Positions 1-6,484 of a stretch of DNA of 33,079 nucleotides are shown here, piece after piece; position 1 is the first letter of the stretch, and each line of letters opens with the position of its first letter. Under the pieces are notes generated by a model. The model was not told the origin of the DNA, did no database searches, and worked only from the letters and a program-made list of their open reading frames with translations. The position numbers and the translations under genes are program-made. Source of the DNA: Burkholderiales bacterium (GTDB taxonomy: Bacteria > Pseudomonadota > Gammaproteobacteria > Burkholderiales > Burkholderiaceae_C); the NCBI GenBank assembly GCA_026400275.1, contig JAPLPK010000163.1, positions 1-33,079 of the forward strand, given 5' to 3'.

Positions 1-185
1 CCCTTCCAGCCAGCGATGGAAGAACCGTCGAATGCGTGGCCGGATGCGAATTTGTCTTCGTCAAAGTGCGAGACAGGCACGGTTGTGTGCTGCTGCTTGC
101 CGCGGGTATCGGTGAAACGGAAGTCAACAAACTTGACTTCGCTTTCTTTCACCATCTTCATCACGTCTGCGACGGTCTTTGCCAT
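1..185 (-). CDS. glnA: Glutamine synthetase type I, N-terminal part (cut by window edge)
   Basis: Reading the minus strand from the ATG at 185 gives 61 codons plus two bases before the window ends, with no stop. The translation begins MAKTVADVMKMVKESEVKFV and continues through DFRFTDTRGKQQH to FDGSSIAGWKG, which matches the start of GlnA (E. coli has EVKFVDLRFTDTKGKEQH and FDGSSIGGWKG in the same places). The enzyme makes glutamine from glutamate, ammonia and ATP in the cytoplasm and is the main route of ammonium assimilation at low nitrogen. The start is supported by CAGGAG (193-198) seven bases upstream. A sigma-54 promoter and NtrC-type dyads lie upstream, as expected for a nitrogen-regulated glnA. 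Identity is firm; only the beta-Grasp N-terminus is visible, so the adenylylation site and active site cannot be checked. Confidence 0.95.
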   Translation of the reverse strand, partial: MAKTVADVMKMVKESEVKFVDFRFTDTRGKQQHTTVPVSHFDEDKFASGHAFDGSSIAGWK

Positions 186-192
186 CAAGAAT

Positions 193-198
193 CTCCTG
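193..198 (-). promoter_or_regulatory. Ribosome binding site of glnA
   Basis: CAGGAG on the minus strand, seven bases before the ATG at 185. This fixes the glnA start. Confidence 0.85.
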
Positions 199-234
199 GT
201 TAGGTTGAGCAAAAATAAATCACTGAGAAGGGAA

Positions 235-250
235 TGCAGTTTCTATGCCA
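235..250 (-). promoter_or_regulatory. Sigma-54 (RpoN) promoter of glnA
   Basis: The minus strand reads TGGCATAGAAACTGCA. The sigma-54 consensus is TGGCAC-N5-TTGCA; here 14 of 16 positions (counting the five free ones) agree. The invariant GG (-24) and GC (-12) are present with exactly ten bases between them. The predicted transcription start is near 225, leaving a leader of about 40 nt before the ATG at 185 and its CAGGAG site. Seen in sequence; the assignment to glnA follows from position and the known RpoN/NtrC control of glnA in proteobacteria. Confidence 0.75.
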
Positions 251-353
251 CCAGCCGAGGCCATTTGTGAACACATCCACCCTTGTATTTTGCCTTGGCC
301 GCGGCGGCCTTCAGCGGGAATACGGCCCGTCCGATAAACAAATACCGCGTCAA

Positions 354-442
354 TGCACCAAATTGGATTTTGGTTTTTGCACCAAATTTGTGCAATTAAG
401 AACGCACCAATTCGGGGCCCAATTGCACATCAAAATTGTGCA
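354..442. promoter_or_regulatory. Array of NtrC-type binding dyads (glnA enhancer)
   Basis: Against the NtrC consensus TGCACC-N5-GGTGCA, four elements line up. 378-394 (TGCACC-AAATT-TGTGCA) matches 11 of 12. 403-419 (CGCACC-AATTC-GGGGCC) matches 9 of 12. 354-370 (TGCACC-AAATT-GGATTT) matches 8 of 12. 424-442 is a perfect TGCACA/TGTGCA dyad but with a 7-base spacer. The first three centres are 24-25 bases apart. The array lies about 140-210 bases upstream of the predicted glnA start, the usual distance for an NtrC enhancer. The two rightmost dyads run into the 3' end of the molybdopterin-binding protein gene, which stops at 396. Confidence 0.65.
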
Positions 443-1235
443 GACCCGCCAACATGGCCGGATAGGCCAGGTCTACCAGGCTGGGCAAACCCTTCACGCC
501 CAACTCAATGTGGCGACCATGTTCAGCGTGGTCCACGCTGGGCAGGCTGAACACCTTGACGCCCTCGAAACGCTGCTCCAGTGCTTCCATCAGCGGGGTC
601 AACGTGGCCTCCATGCTGCCATACACGATGACCGATTTCTCCACCCAGGCTTCCTGCCGGAACCAGGGGTGGTAGTACTGGTCCAACACCCATTCCACCA
701 TAGGCCAGGCCATCACCGGGAAGCCGGGCACAAAGTGCACATGCCCCACGGAAAAGCCCGGAATCTTGTTGTACGGGTTGGGAATGATGCGGGCGCCTTG
801 TGGAAATACGCCCATGTTCAGCCGGTGGATGTTATCTGGACGGTCTGGCTCGTACAGCGTGCCTTGTTCGCGCGCAGTGTCCTGCATACGCTCACGTATC
901 AGAACCTCGGCTTGCGGGTGCAAGGCTAGTGGCAGGTCCAGTGCCCGTGCTGCGCACTGGCGCGTATGGTCGTCGGGGGTGGCACCTATGCCGCCGGTAG
1001 AGAACACCACGTCGCCCGAGGCAAACGCGCGGCTCAAGGTACTGGTGATGCGCACAGGATCGTCGCCCACGTACTCGGCATAGCCCAGTTGCAGGCCGCG
1101 CGCGCCCAGCAGTTCGATGACCTTGGGCAGATGCTTATCGGCACGCTTGCCAGACATGATCTCGTCGCCGACGATGACCAAGCCGAAAACCGGCGCCGAC
1201 TTATGGGGCTGGGAGGATGGGGTTGGCAGGCTCAT
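396..1235 (-). CDS. MoaB/CinA-type molybdopterin-binding domain protein
   Basis: 279 residues from the ATG at 1235. It has one MoCF_biosynth (MoaB/MogA/CinA N-terminal) domain: a start of the type FGLVIVGDEIMSGKR, then the loop TGGIGATPDDHT, the signature of this fold's molybdopterin/nucleotide pocket. The C-terminal half lacks the CinA deamidase domain, so it is not full-length CinA. In the family such proteins bind molybdopterin-like or pyridine-nucleotide ligands; no exact reaction can be given. An upstream in-frame ATG at 1265 is possible, and neither start has a clear ribosome site. The 5' end overlaps the EI24-like gene by 35 nt (that gene stops at 1201), implying co-transcription and perhaps coupled translation. 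The stop is at 396, inside the glnA enhancer region. Confidence 0.8.
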   Translation of the reverse strand: MSLPTPSSQPHKSAPVFGLVIVGDEIMSGKRADKHLPKVIELLGARGLQLGYAEYVGDDPVRITSTLSRAFASGDVVFSTGGIGATPDDHTRQCAARALDLPLALHPQAEVLIRERMQDTAREQGTLYEPDRPDNIHRLNMGVFPQGARIIPNPYNKIPGFSVGHVHFVPGFPVMAWPMVEWVLDQYYHPWFRQEAWVEKSVIVYGSMEATLTPLMEALEQRFEGVKVFSLPSVDHAEHGRHIELGVKGLPSLVDLAYPAMLAGLHNFDVQLGPELVRS

Positions 1236-2106
1236 GGGCAACAGATTCCGTTTTGGGTTCGACATCAACAACCGGGCCCGCAGCGGCGCGGGCCGGCATG
1301 GCAGACACAGACACCTCGGCACGCAAGGCCTGCAAGGCGGCCAGCACATAGTGGGTAAACCACAGCGAGGAGAACGCAAACACCAGGGTGTAGATCCAGA
1401 TCGCCACAGGCACCAGCACCACAAAAGCGGCGGCAAACAAAGCCCCCGAGGCCCACACCAGGCTGGGCGCAGCGCCCAGGTAGCCAGCCAGCACCCCCAT
1501 ACCCAGCAAAGTGACGCGGTGGCGCCGGAAAATCTCTCGCCGCTCCTGCTTGCTGGCATGTACCGCCAGTGCGTCATAGGCCATGACGCGGTAGGTCAGC
1601 CAACCCCAGATCAGCGGCGGCAGCACCAGTATCAAGGGCGGCACCAGCCACAAAGGCATTGAAACCACCATGGCGACGACGGCCAGAAGCACCGAACCCA
1701 GCGCCCAGAACAGGCCACCAATCAGCGTGCCGCCGTTTTTCTTTTCCAGTTGGGAAAATCGCCGCTCAGCCACCAGAGACACCAGGGCCGGCGTCATCAT
1801 CAGGGCCACCGCCAGCAGGGACAACACCACGATCAGCGGGGTAACGGCAAAGATCACCAGCAAAGGCGCCAGCGCCACCTTGAGCTGACCCACACCGGCC
1901 GTCTCCAGCCAGGCCCACATGCGGCCCACCCACTCGGACGCGTCCAACATGCCGCGCACCGCGTCCAAGGCCGGTTCCCAGTAAAAATAACCCAGGCCCA
2001 GTGACAAGGTCACCATCAACAGAAGGGGCAAAAACGAAAGTGCAATTACCCGGGGGTGCACGCAGTAGGCTACGGCGCGCCAGAAAGAATCAAGTAACAA
2101 CTTCAT
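1201..2106 (-). CDS. EI24/CysZ-like integral membrane protein
   Basis: 301 residues from the ATG at 2106 (another ATG lies four codons upstream, at 2118). The N-terminus MKLLLDSFWRAVAYCVHPRV and several long hydrophobic stretches (roughly residues 25-45, 80-115, 140-175, 205-250) fit the EI24 domain family, which also includes the sulfate channel CysZ. It is an inner-membrane protein. The C-terminal tail, after about residue 270, is polar and proline-rich. CysZ proper is about 250 residues and takes up sulfate for cysteine synthesis, but this betaproteobacterial branch is uncharacterised as far as I know, so the substrate is unknown. The gene ends within the start of the molybdopterin-binding gene (35 nt overlap) and follows the sterol-desaturase-like gene after about 25 nt, so the set is probably one transcript. 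Confidence 0.7.
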   Translation of the reverse strand: MKLLLDSFWRAVAYCVHPRVIALSFLPLLLMVTLSLGLGYFYWEPALDAVRGMLDASEWVGRMWAWLETAGVGQLKVALAPLLVIFAVTPLIVVLSLLAVALMMTPALVSLVAERRFSQLEKKNGGTLIGGLFWALGSVLLAVVAMVVSMPLWLVPPLILVLPPLIWGWLTYRVMAYDALAVHASKQERREIFRRHRVTLLGMGVLAGYLGAAPSLVWASGALFAAAFVVLVPVAIWIYTLVFAFSSLWFTHYVLAALQALRAEVSVSAMPARAAAGPVVDVEPKTESVAHEPANPILPAP

Positions 2107-2130
2107 GGGGGCAAGCATACCCGCATGCGG

Positions 2131-3108
2131 TTAAGGTCTGGTAACCGCCAAACTTGCCCACAGGCGGCGCAAACCCAGCCACTGCTGGCGCCAGAAGCCT
2201 CGGCCGTAATCGCGTCCACCCTCGCTCTCCAACTGGTCGCGGATACCGGTGGGGTCGTAGCGCAGCTCGAAATTCGCGGTGCCGAATAGCATGTCCCACC
2301 AGGGCAGCAGCACGCCGAAGTTGTGACCGCCCAGGGTATTCTTACCCGCCGACTCGTGGCCTATGCCTATGCTGTGGTGCCGGCGATGAAAGCGCGGGCT
2401 GACCCACAGGCGCTCGCCCACACGGCCAAACCAGAGCCGCACGTTGGCGTGCTGCAGGCTCTCGCTCAGCTGGGTAAAGGCCACGATGGCGATGAACTGC
2501 CCCGGCGCCACGCCAATCAGCTGGGCCACCATCACCACGATGATGTCGCCAATCACATCGTCCAGCAGATGGTTGCGGTTGTCGCTCCACAAGGTCATTT
2601 GCCGCTGTGAATGGTGCAGCGAGTGCAGGCCCCACCACCATTCAAACTGGTGCTGGCCACGGTGCACCCAGTAGCCCAAGAAGTCGAACGCCACCAGGTA
2701 CAGCGCAAAACTGACCACCGGCAGATCGGTCACGCCGGGCCACAGGGCATCCAGGTGCCAGGTGCCCATGCCGGCGACCCGAAGGGTGCCAAAAATTCCG
2801 TCCATCACCGGGTCCAGAGTGAAGAACAAGGCCAAGCGAAACAGCCCCAGGCGGTGCACCAGGGTATAGAGCATGTCGATACGGATAGCCGCGCGATCCT
2901 GCATAGGCTCCACCGGGCGCCAGCGCTGCAAGGGCCCCAGCACCACCACCAGCACTACCAGCTGCAGCAGGCCGACCAGCAGCCAGCCCGTGGCATCGAA
3001 TGCATCTTCCACCAAGCCGCCCAAGCCCATGCCGAACACCAGGGGCTGCACCACGGCCTCAAAAAGCCATTGCTGCGCATCCGAAAACAAATTACTCAGT
3101 ACATCCAT
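2131..3108 (-). CDS. Sterol desaturase / fatty acid hydroxylase family membrane protein
   Basis: 325 residues from the ATG at 3108. Histidine boxes of the family are intact: H149-x3-H153, H162-x2-H165-H166 and H241-x2-H244-H245, with extra histidines at 220, 251 and 262. The segment GVLLPWWDMLFGT near residues 265-277 is typical of bacterial members. Hydrophobic spans at about 45-60, 85-100, 130-148 and 185-215 place it in the inner membrane with the di-iron site on the cytoplasmic side. Such enzymes use O2 to hydroxylate or desaturate lipids, sterols or carotenoids; the substrate here is unknown. A GTG at 3162 would add 18 residues and overlap the deacetylase gene by 47 nt; with the ATG the gap is 7 nt. 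Neither start has a good ribosome site, so coupling to the upstream gene is likely. Confidence 0.85.
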   Translation of the reverse strand: MDVLSNLFSDAQQWLFEAVVQPLVFGMGLGGLVEDAFDATGWLLVGLLQLVVLVVVLGPLQRWRPVEPMQDRAAIRIDMLYTLVHRLGLFRLALFFTLDPVMDGIFGTLRVAGMGTWHLDALWPGVTDLPVVSFALYLVAFDFLGYWVHRGQHQFEWWWGLHSLHHSQRQMTLWSDNRNHLLDDVIGDIIVVMVAQLIGVAPGQFIAIVAFTQLSESLQHANVRLWFGRVGERLWVSPRFHRRHHSIGIGHESAGKNTLGGHNFGVLLPWWDMLFGTANFELRYDPTGIRDQLESEGGRDYGRGFWRQQWLGLRRLWASLAVTRP

Positions 3109-3115
3109 GGGCAGA

Positions 3116-3937
3116 TTATTGGGGATGGGCCGAAATCCACGCGGTGTAGTCGGGATGCTCACGCAGCGTGCGGAAGCAGAACCCGCGCTCCTTCAGGCCC
3201 ACGATCAGCGGCTCCAGCACGGCTGGCGCCCACGGGTCTTTGCGCGACCAAATGCCCAGGTGGGCCATCAGAATGTCGCCGCTGCGGATAGTGCGCAGCG
3301 ACTGGGCCAGCAATTGCGCGTTGCTGGCGCGCTCGCTGGGCAGCTCATCGCCCAGAAACCCGGCCGGCGCCCAGCCCACGTGGGCGTAGCCACAGCTCTT
3401 GGCGGCCGCCAGCAAGGCCGGTGAAGTCTTGCCGCCAGGCGCACGAAACAAGGGCAGCGGTACCTGGCCGGTCATGGCCTGCAGGCGCTGGTTGGAGCGG
3501 CGAATTTCCTCGCAATACTGCGCTGACGTCCAGGTGAATTCCTTATCGTCATCGGGCCCGGCCGAGGGCTTGACGCGAAATTGGCCGGGGCTGCCGGACA
3601 CATCGCCGCGCCAGTACACATGGTCAAAGGTGTGCGAGGCGAATGCATGGCCTTCGGCGGCGCGGGCCTTCCACCAGGGCGCCCAGTGCTCGCCCAGGCT
3701 GCCATCGCCTTCCTGCGTACGCTCGTGGGCGCCAAAAAAAGTGACCTTGACCCGTTGGCGGTTCAGCACATCGGCGATCAACGGGGCCACGCCCATGTGG
3801 CCGGTGTCGAAGGTCAGATAGACCGGTTTATCACAAGCCTTTTCGGCTGTAGCGCAGATAGCACCTGCGCTAGCCGCTATCAATACCGCAGCAAAACTAA
3901 ATTTAGCGGGGAGCGTGGTCCAGCGTCCAAACACCAT
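3116..3937 (-). CDS. Secreted NodB-type polysaccharide deacetylase
   Basis: 273 residues from the ATG at 3937, preceded by GGAAG about nine bases upstream. Residues 1-31 are a signal peptide with a hydrophobic core at about 14-30. NodB motifs: TFDTG (42-46), SHTFDH with H102 and H106, RAPGG (165-169) and LMAH ending at H226. The family hydrolyses N-acetyl groups from peptidoglycan or other polysaccharides using the first Asp of TFDDG (here D44) as base and the second Asp plus two His as metal ligands. Here the second Asp is Thr (T45), so the metal site is altered; PdaA-type enzymes have Asn at this place. The gene overlaps the end of the beta-propeller gene by 35 nt and precedes the desaturase gene. 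A dispersed repeat (3852-3892) encodes the signal-peptide core. Confidence 0.85.
   Translation of the reverse strand: MVFGRWTTLPAKFSFAAVLIAASAGAICATAEKACDKPVYLTFDTGHMGVAPLIADVLNRQRVKVTFFGAHERTQEGDGSLGEHWAPWWKARAAEGHAFASHTFDHVYWRGDVSGSPGQFRVKPSAGPDDDKEFTWTSAQYCEEIRRSNQRLQAMTGQVPLPLFRAPGGKTSPALLAAAKSCGYAHVGWAPAGFLGDELPSERASNAQLLAQSLRTIRSGDILMAHLGIWSRKDPWAPAVLEPLIVGLKERGFCFRTLREHPDYTAWISAHPQ
3852..3892 (+). repeat. Two-hairpin dispersed repeat, copy C (inside deacetylase signal peptide)
   Basis: GCGCAG (3852-3857), 7 nt, CTGCGC (3865-3870), 5 nt, GCTAT (3876-3880), 7 nt, GCAGC (3888-3892). Spacing is identical to copies A and B. The first hairpin is perfect; the second arm of the last hairpin has decayed from ATAGC. 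The repeat is antisense to the deacetylase gene and covers codons about 16-29, the hydrophobic core of the signal peptide. Confidence 0.7.
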
Positions 3938-4892
3938 GGGGAGATCTTCCAACATTGATTTGCCGCACCACTTTTTTAGATTCCACATCCACCACGGTAA
4001 GCTTGCGGGCCCAGCGCGAACCAACATACAACAGCTTGCCGTCGGCCGACACATCCATGCAGTCCGGCCCGCCGGGCGCGGGATAGGTGGCGACCGACTC
4101 CAGGGTTTGCAGATCAATCTTGCTGATGCTGTTGCTGACGCGGTTGCTGACGTAGACATGGCGTTTGTCACCCGCAGAGCGGAAGGCATGCGAGCCCTTG
4201 GCGGTGGTGATCACCTTGGTCCGCACCGGGGTCTTGCCGGAGACGTCATAGACCTCCACGCCCTCGCCGCCAGTCAGGCCTACCAGCAGGGTCTTGTCGT
4301 CGGCGGTGCCGAACACGTCTGCCGGCATGGACCCGGTGGGCGTGCGCCATTTGATGGTTTGCGTCGCCAGGTCCACCGCCACCAGTTCGTCGCTGTCCTG
4401 CATGGTGGAGTAAATCGTGGTGCTCTTGCTGTCTATCCACAGGTGGCTGGGGGTTTTGCCGGTGGAGATGCGCTTGGCCAGCGTGATGTCCTTGCCGTCC
4501 CAGCGGTAGATGTCGATGTGGTTCAGCCGGTTCGCGGCGGTGACAAACCACTTCATGTCGGGCGAAAAGCGCAGCTGGTATGGGTCGAGTATGTCGCGCA
4601 CCACGCGCTGCACCTCGGCCGTTTTCGGATCGACAAAGGTCAGCGTATCGGCCAGGGCATTGGCGATGATGAGCGACTTTTCGTCCGGCGTCAGGTACAG
4701 ATGGTGTGGTTCCTTGCCGGTAGGAATCCGCTTGGTCTCAAGCCAGGTGGCGGGGTCCACCACGCTGACGCTGGCATCCAGCGAATTCAGCACAAAGATT
4801 GGAGAGGACTGGGACTGGGCCTGGGCGGCCAAGGGCGCAGCGGCGGCGAAGACAAGGCCCCAAGAGGCAACACAACGGACAAACAACTTCAC
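3903..4892 (-). CDS. Periplasmic YVTN-family beta-propeller protein
   Basis: 329 residues if translation starts at the GTG at 4892 (VKLFVRCVASWG...). This start gives a clean signal peptide ending near LAAQAQS, whereas the longer open frame up to 5036 would bury it. The mature protein consists of about seven repeats of the type SVVDPATW, LTFVDPKTAEVQRVV, YVSNRVSNSISKID and LTVVDVESKKVVRQI, the YVTN/40-residue beta-propeller pattern. No CxxCH haem motif and no obvious catalytic residues are present. In the family these are secreted binding or scaffold proteins, some related to the d1-haem propeller; no ligand can be named. Its last codons overlap the start of the deacetylase gene by 35 nt, so the two secreted proteins are made together. 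RsuA ends 86 nt upstream on the same strand. Confidence 0.8.
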   Translation of the reverse strand: MKLFVRCVASWGLVFAAAAPLAAQAQSQSSPIFVLNSLDASVSVVDPATWLETKRIPTGKEPHHLYLTPDEKSLIIANALADTLTFVDPKTAEVQRVVRDILDPYQLRFSPDMKWFVTAANRLNHIDIYRWDGKDITLAKRISTGKTPSHLWIDSKSTTIYSTMQDSDELVAVDLATQTIKWRTPTGSMPADVFGTADDKTLLVGLTGGEGVEVYDVSGKTPVRTKVITTAKGSHAFRSAGDKRHVYVSNRVSNSISKIDLQTLESVATYPAPGGPDCMDVSADGKLLYVGSRWARKLTVVDVESKKVVRQINVGRSPHGVWTLDHAPR

Positions 4893-4978
4893 GGCACACC
4901 ACAGGTAAAAGACAACCGCCAAGTGTAGCCGCCGGGGCCTGCAACTTTTGCGCGTCGGTGTAACAAGCCCGCAGAGAT

Positions 4979-5734
4979 CTATGCCAGGTCCTTGGCCGAC
5001 AGCAGCGCCAAGTCTTCCGCGCTCAGCCAACGCCACTGGCCCGGCAGCAGATCTGCCGGCAGCACAAAGCCGCCCTGTTGCGAGCGGTGCAGGCCCTCCA
5101 CCCGGTTGCTTACCGCCGCCAGCATGCGCTTGACTTGGTGGTACTTGCCCTCGGTCAGCGTCAGGCGCAGGTGGTGGCTGCTGACAGCTTCACAGGCGGC
5201 TGCGCGCACCGGCTTGGGGTCGTCGTCCAGCACCACACCCTCCAGCAGACGCGACACCTGCATCTCGTCCAGCGCGTGCTTGGTAGTGACCTCGTAGACC
5301 TTGGGCACATGTTTTTTTGGCGAGGTCATGCGGTGGATGAACTGACCGTCGTCACTGAGCAGCAGCAAACCGGTCGTATCCTGGTCCAGCCGCCCCACAG
5401 CCTGTACGCCCTGCAACGCGCCCTTTTGCGGCCGCAAGCGCAATGGCGACGGCAGCAGCGTGTAAATGCTGGGGTAGGTGGAGGGTTTTTGCGAACACTC
5501 GGTACCCGCAGGCTTATTCAGCAACACATAGGCCAATCGGTGGTACGACCAGTCCACACCCTGGACCCGAAAGCGCAAGCCTTCCGCTTCAAAATCCATA
5601 GCTGAGTCCGTAACCACCACGGGCGCGGTGCCCGCGTTGTCCATATAGACCTCGACCAGGCCCTGCTGTACCAGGCCGGCGCACACGCGGCGCGTGCCGA
5701 AACCTTGCGAATAAAGAATGTCTTGAAGCTGCAT
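4979..5734 (-). CDS. RsuA/RluE-family rRNA pseudouridine synthase
   Basis: 251 residues from the ATG at 5734 (MQLQDILYSQGFGTRRVCAG), chosen because the 40 residues in the longer open frame do not resemble the family. Residues 1-60 form an S4-like RNA-binding domain (GFGTRRVCAGLVQQGLVEV). The catalytic domain follows, with the motif GRLDQDTTGLLLL (114-126), where D117 is the catalytic aspartate. The later motif KYHQVKRMLA is typical of RsuA/RluB/RluE/RluF. It should isomerise a specific uridine in ribosomal RNA in the cytoplasm; RsuA acts on U516 of 16S rRNA, but the exact target cannot be assigned. The linker DNAGTAPVVVTDSAMDFEAE (32-51) looks longer than I would expect. The gene is divergent from the gene at 5889, separated by 154 nt. 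Confidence 0.85.
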   Translation of the reverse strand: MQLQDILYSQGFGTRRVCAGLVQQGLVEVYMDNAGTAPVVVTDSAMDFEAEGLRFRVQGVDWSYHRLAYVLLNKPAGTECSQKPSTYPSIYTLLPSPLRLRPQKGALQGVQAVGRLDQDTTGLLLLSDDGQFIHRMTSPKKHVPKVYEVTTKHALDEMQVSRLLEGVVLDDDPKPVRAAACEAVSSHHLRLTLTEGKYHQVKRMLAAVSNRVEGLHRSQQGGFVLPADLLPGQWRWLSAEDLALLSAKDLA

Positions 5735-5888
5735 ACCCCGAGTATCGCAAACAGCTGGCAGCGCCCTGCCCCGTCGCTCACAGACGACAACCAGGCGGCC
5801 GTGGCCGTCATCCTCCCTAATATCAACGAAAAAACATGCGGCAAAAACATGCACAAGGTTTACAAATGTTTATCCCACGGAGACACAG

Positions 5889-6392
5889 ATGCGCGAGCTA
5901 TTCACCACCCTGTTTGTTGTTGGCGCAGCCTTCATGCTGTGGCGAACCATGCGCCCGCAACGCCACCACCATGGCTACCAGATCGTGTCTCCCTCGCAGC
6001 TGCCTTTGGAGGCCGAAGCGCTGGATGCGCAGCTCTACAAATGGCCATCGCTGGGGCTGTACAGCTTCACGCTGAATGACGGCGACCAACACCAGGCCGC
6101 GCTGAAAGACATCGCCGACGGCACCCCCATCGGCTCGGCAGGTGCGCGGGTGCTGGCTGCGCTGCACACCGGCGCCAACAACCCCGACATCTGGAAACCG
6201 GTGGAAGTGCGGGTCCACGGGCAGCGCGTAGGCTTTTTGTCCAAAGGCGACGCCACCCGCTTCCAGCGCCGCCTGGCCTATGAAGGCCGGGCCGGCCAGA
6301 CCACCTGCTGCGACGCACTGATCACCCTGGAAGACGTGGGCAGCCAGCCGCGCTACGTGCTGCGCCTGGACCTGAAGGAATTCCGCCATTGA
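5889..6392 (+). CDS. Membrane-anchored protein of unknown function, faintly HIRAN-like
   Basis: 167 residues; GGAGA (5879-5883) sits six bases before the ATG. Residues 3-20 are one hydrophobic segment, followed by a basic, His-rich stretch (RPQRHHHGYQ), so the protein is probably anchored in the inner membrane by its N-terminus. The rest is soluble. The stretch PVEVRVHGQRVGFLSKGDATRFQRRL, roughly residues 114-139, resembles the pattern of the HIRAN domain (value or ligand strand, then VGYLSxxxA), a DNA-end-binding fold. The similarity is short and could be chance. I do not recognise a named family. A weak hairpin (6403-6417) follows, then htrA on the same strand 92 nt downstream, so it could share a promoter with the protease. 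Confidence 0.6.
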   Translation: MRELFTTLFVVGAAFMLWRTMRPQRHHHGYQIVSPSQLPLEAEALDAQLYKWPSLGLYSFTLNDGDQHQAALKDIADGTPIGSAGARVLAALHTGANNPDIWKPVEVRVHGQRVGFLSKGDATRFQRRLAYEGRAGQTTCCDALITLEDVGSQPRYVLRLDLKEFRH

Positions 6393-6402
6393 GTAGCCGT
6401 TC

Positions 6403-6417
6403 ACAGCCCCTGGCTGT
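6403..6417 (+). terminator. Weak hairpin after the gene at 5889-6392
   Basis: ACAGCC-CCT-GGCTGT, a 6-bp stem with a 3-nt loop, followed only by TTA. It may attenuate read-through into htrA; the short T run makes full termination unlikely. A second small stem (CTGGC-CTAA-GCCAG) follows at about 6424-6437. Confidence 0.35.
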
Positions 6418-6484
6418 TTAAGACTGGCCTAAGCCAGCATCCCCATAGTCGAGCCATCGCAACGCTCTTCCAAAGGATGCTTCC

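Noticed and set aside
2611-3291. 226-codon plus-strand open frame
   Set aside because: It is opposite the sterol-desaturase-type gene, whose three histidine boxes are intact; Gln/His-rich shadow.
5586-5626. Possible fifth copy of the two-hairpin repeat in the rsuA-like gene (reverse orientation, GCTAT-7-GAAGC)
   Set aside because: The GCTAT arm and spacing fit, but the other stem (GCGCCC / TTACGG) matches only 7 of 12 bases and no longer pairs; chance is a sufficient explanation.
5820-5878. Short direct repeats AAAAACATGC and TTTACAAATG-like before the gene at 5889
   Set aside because: Only two imperfect units in AT-rich leader DNA; no array and no recognisable operator.
6393-6484. Search for a sigma-E promoter before htrA
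   Set aside because: No convincing GAACTT/TCTGA pair was found in the 92-nt gap; the protease may be read from the promoter before the gene at 5889.
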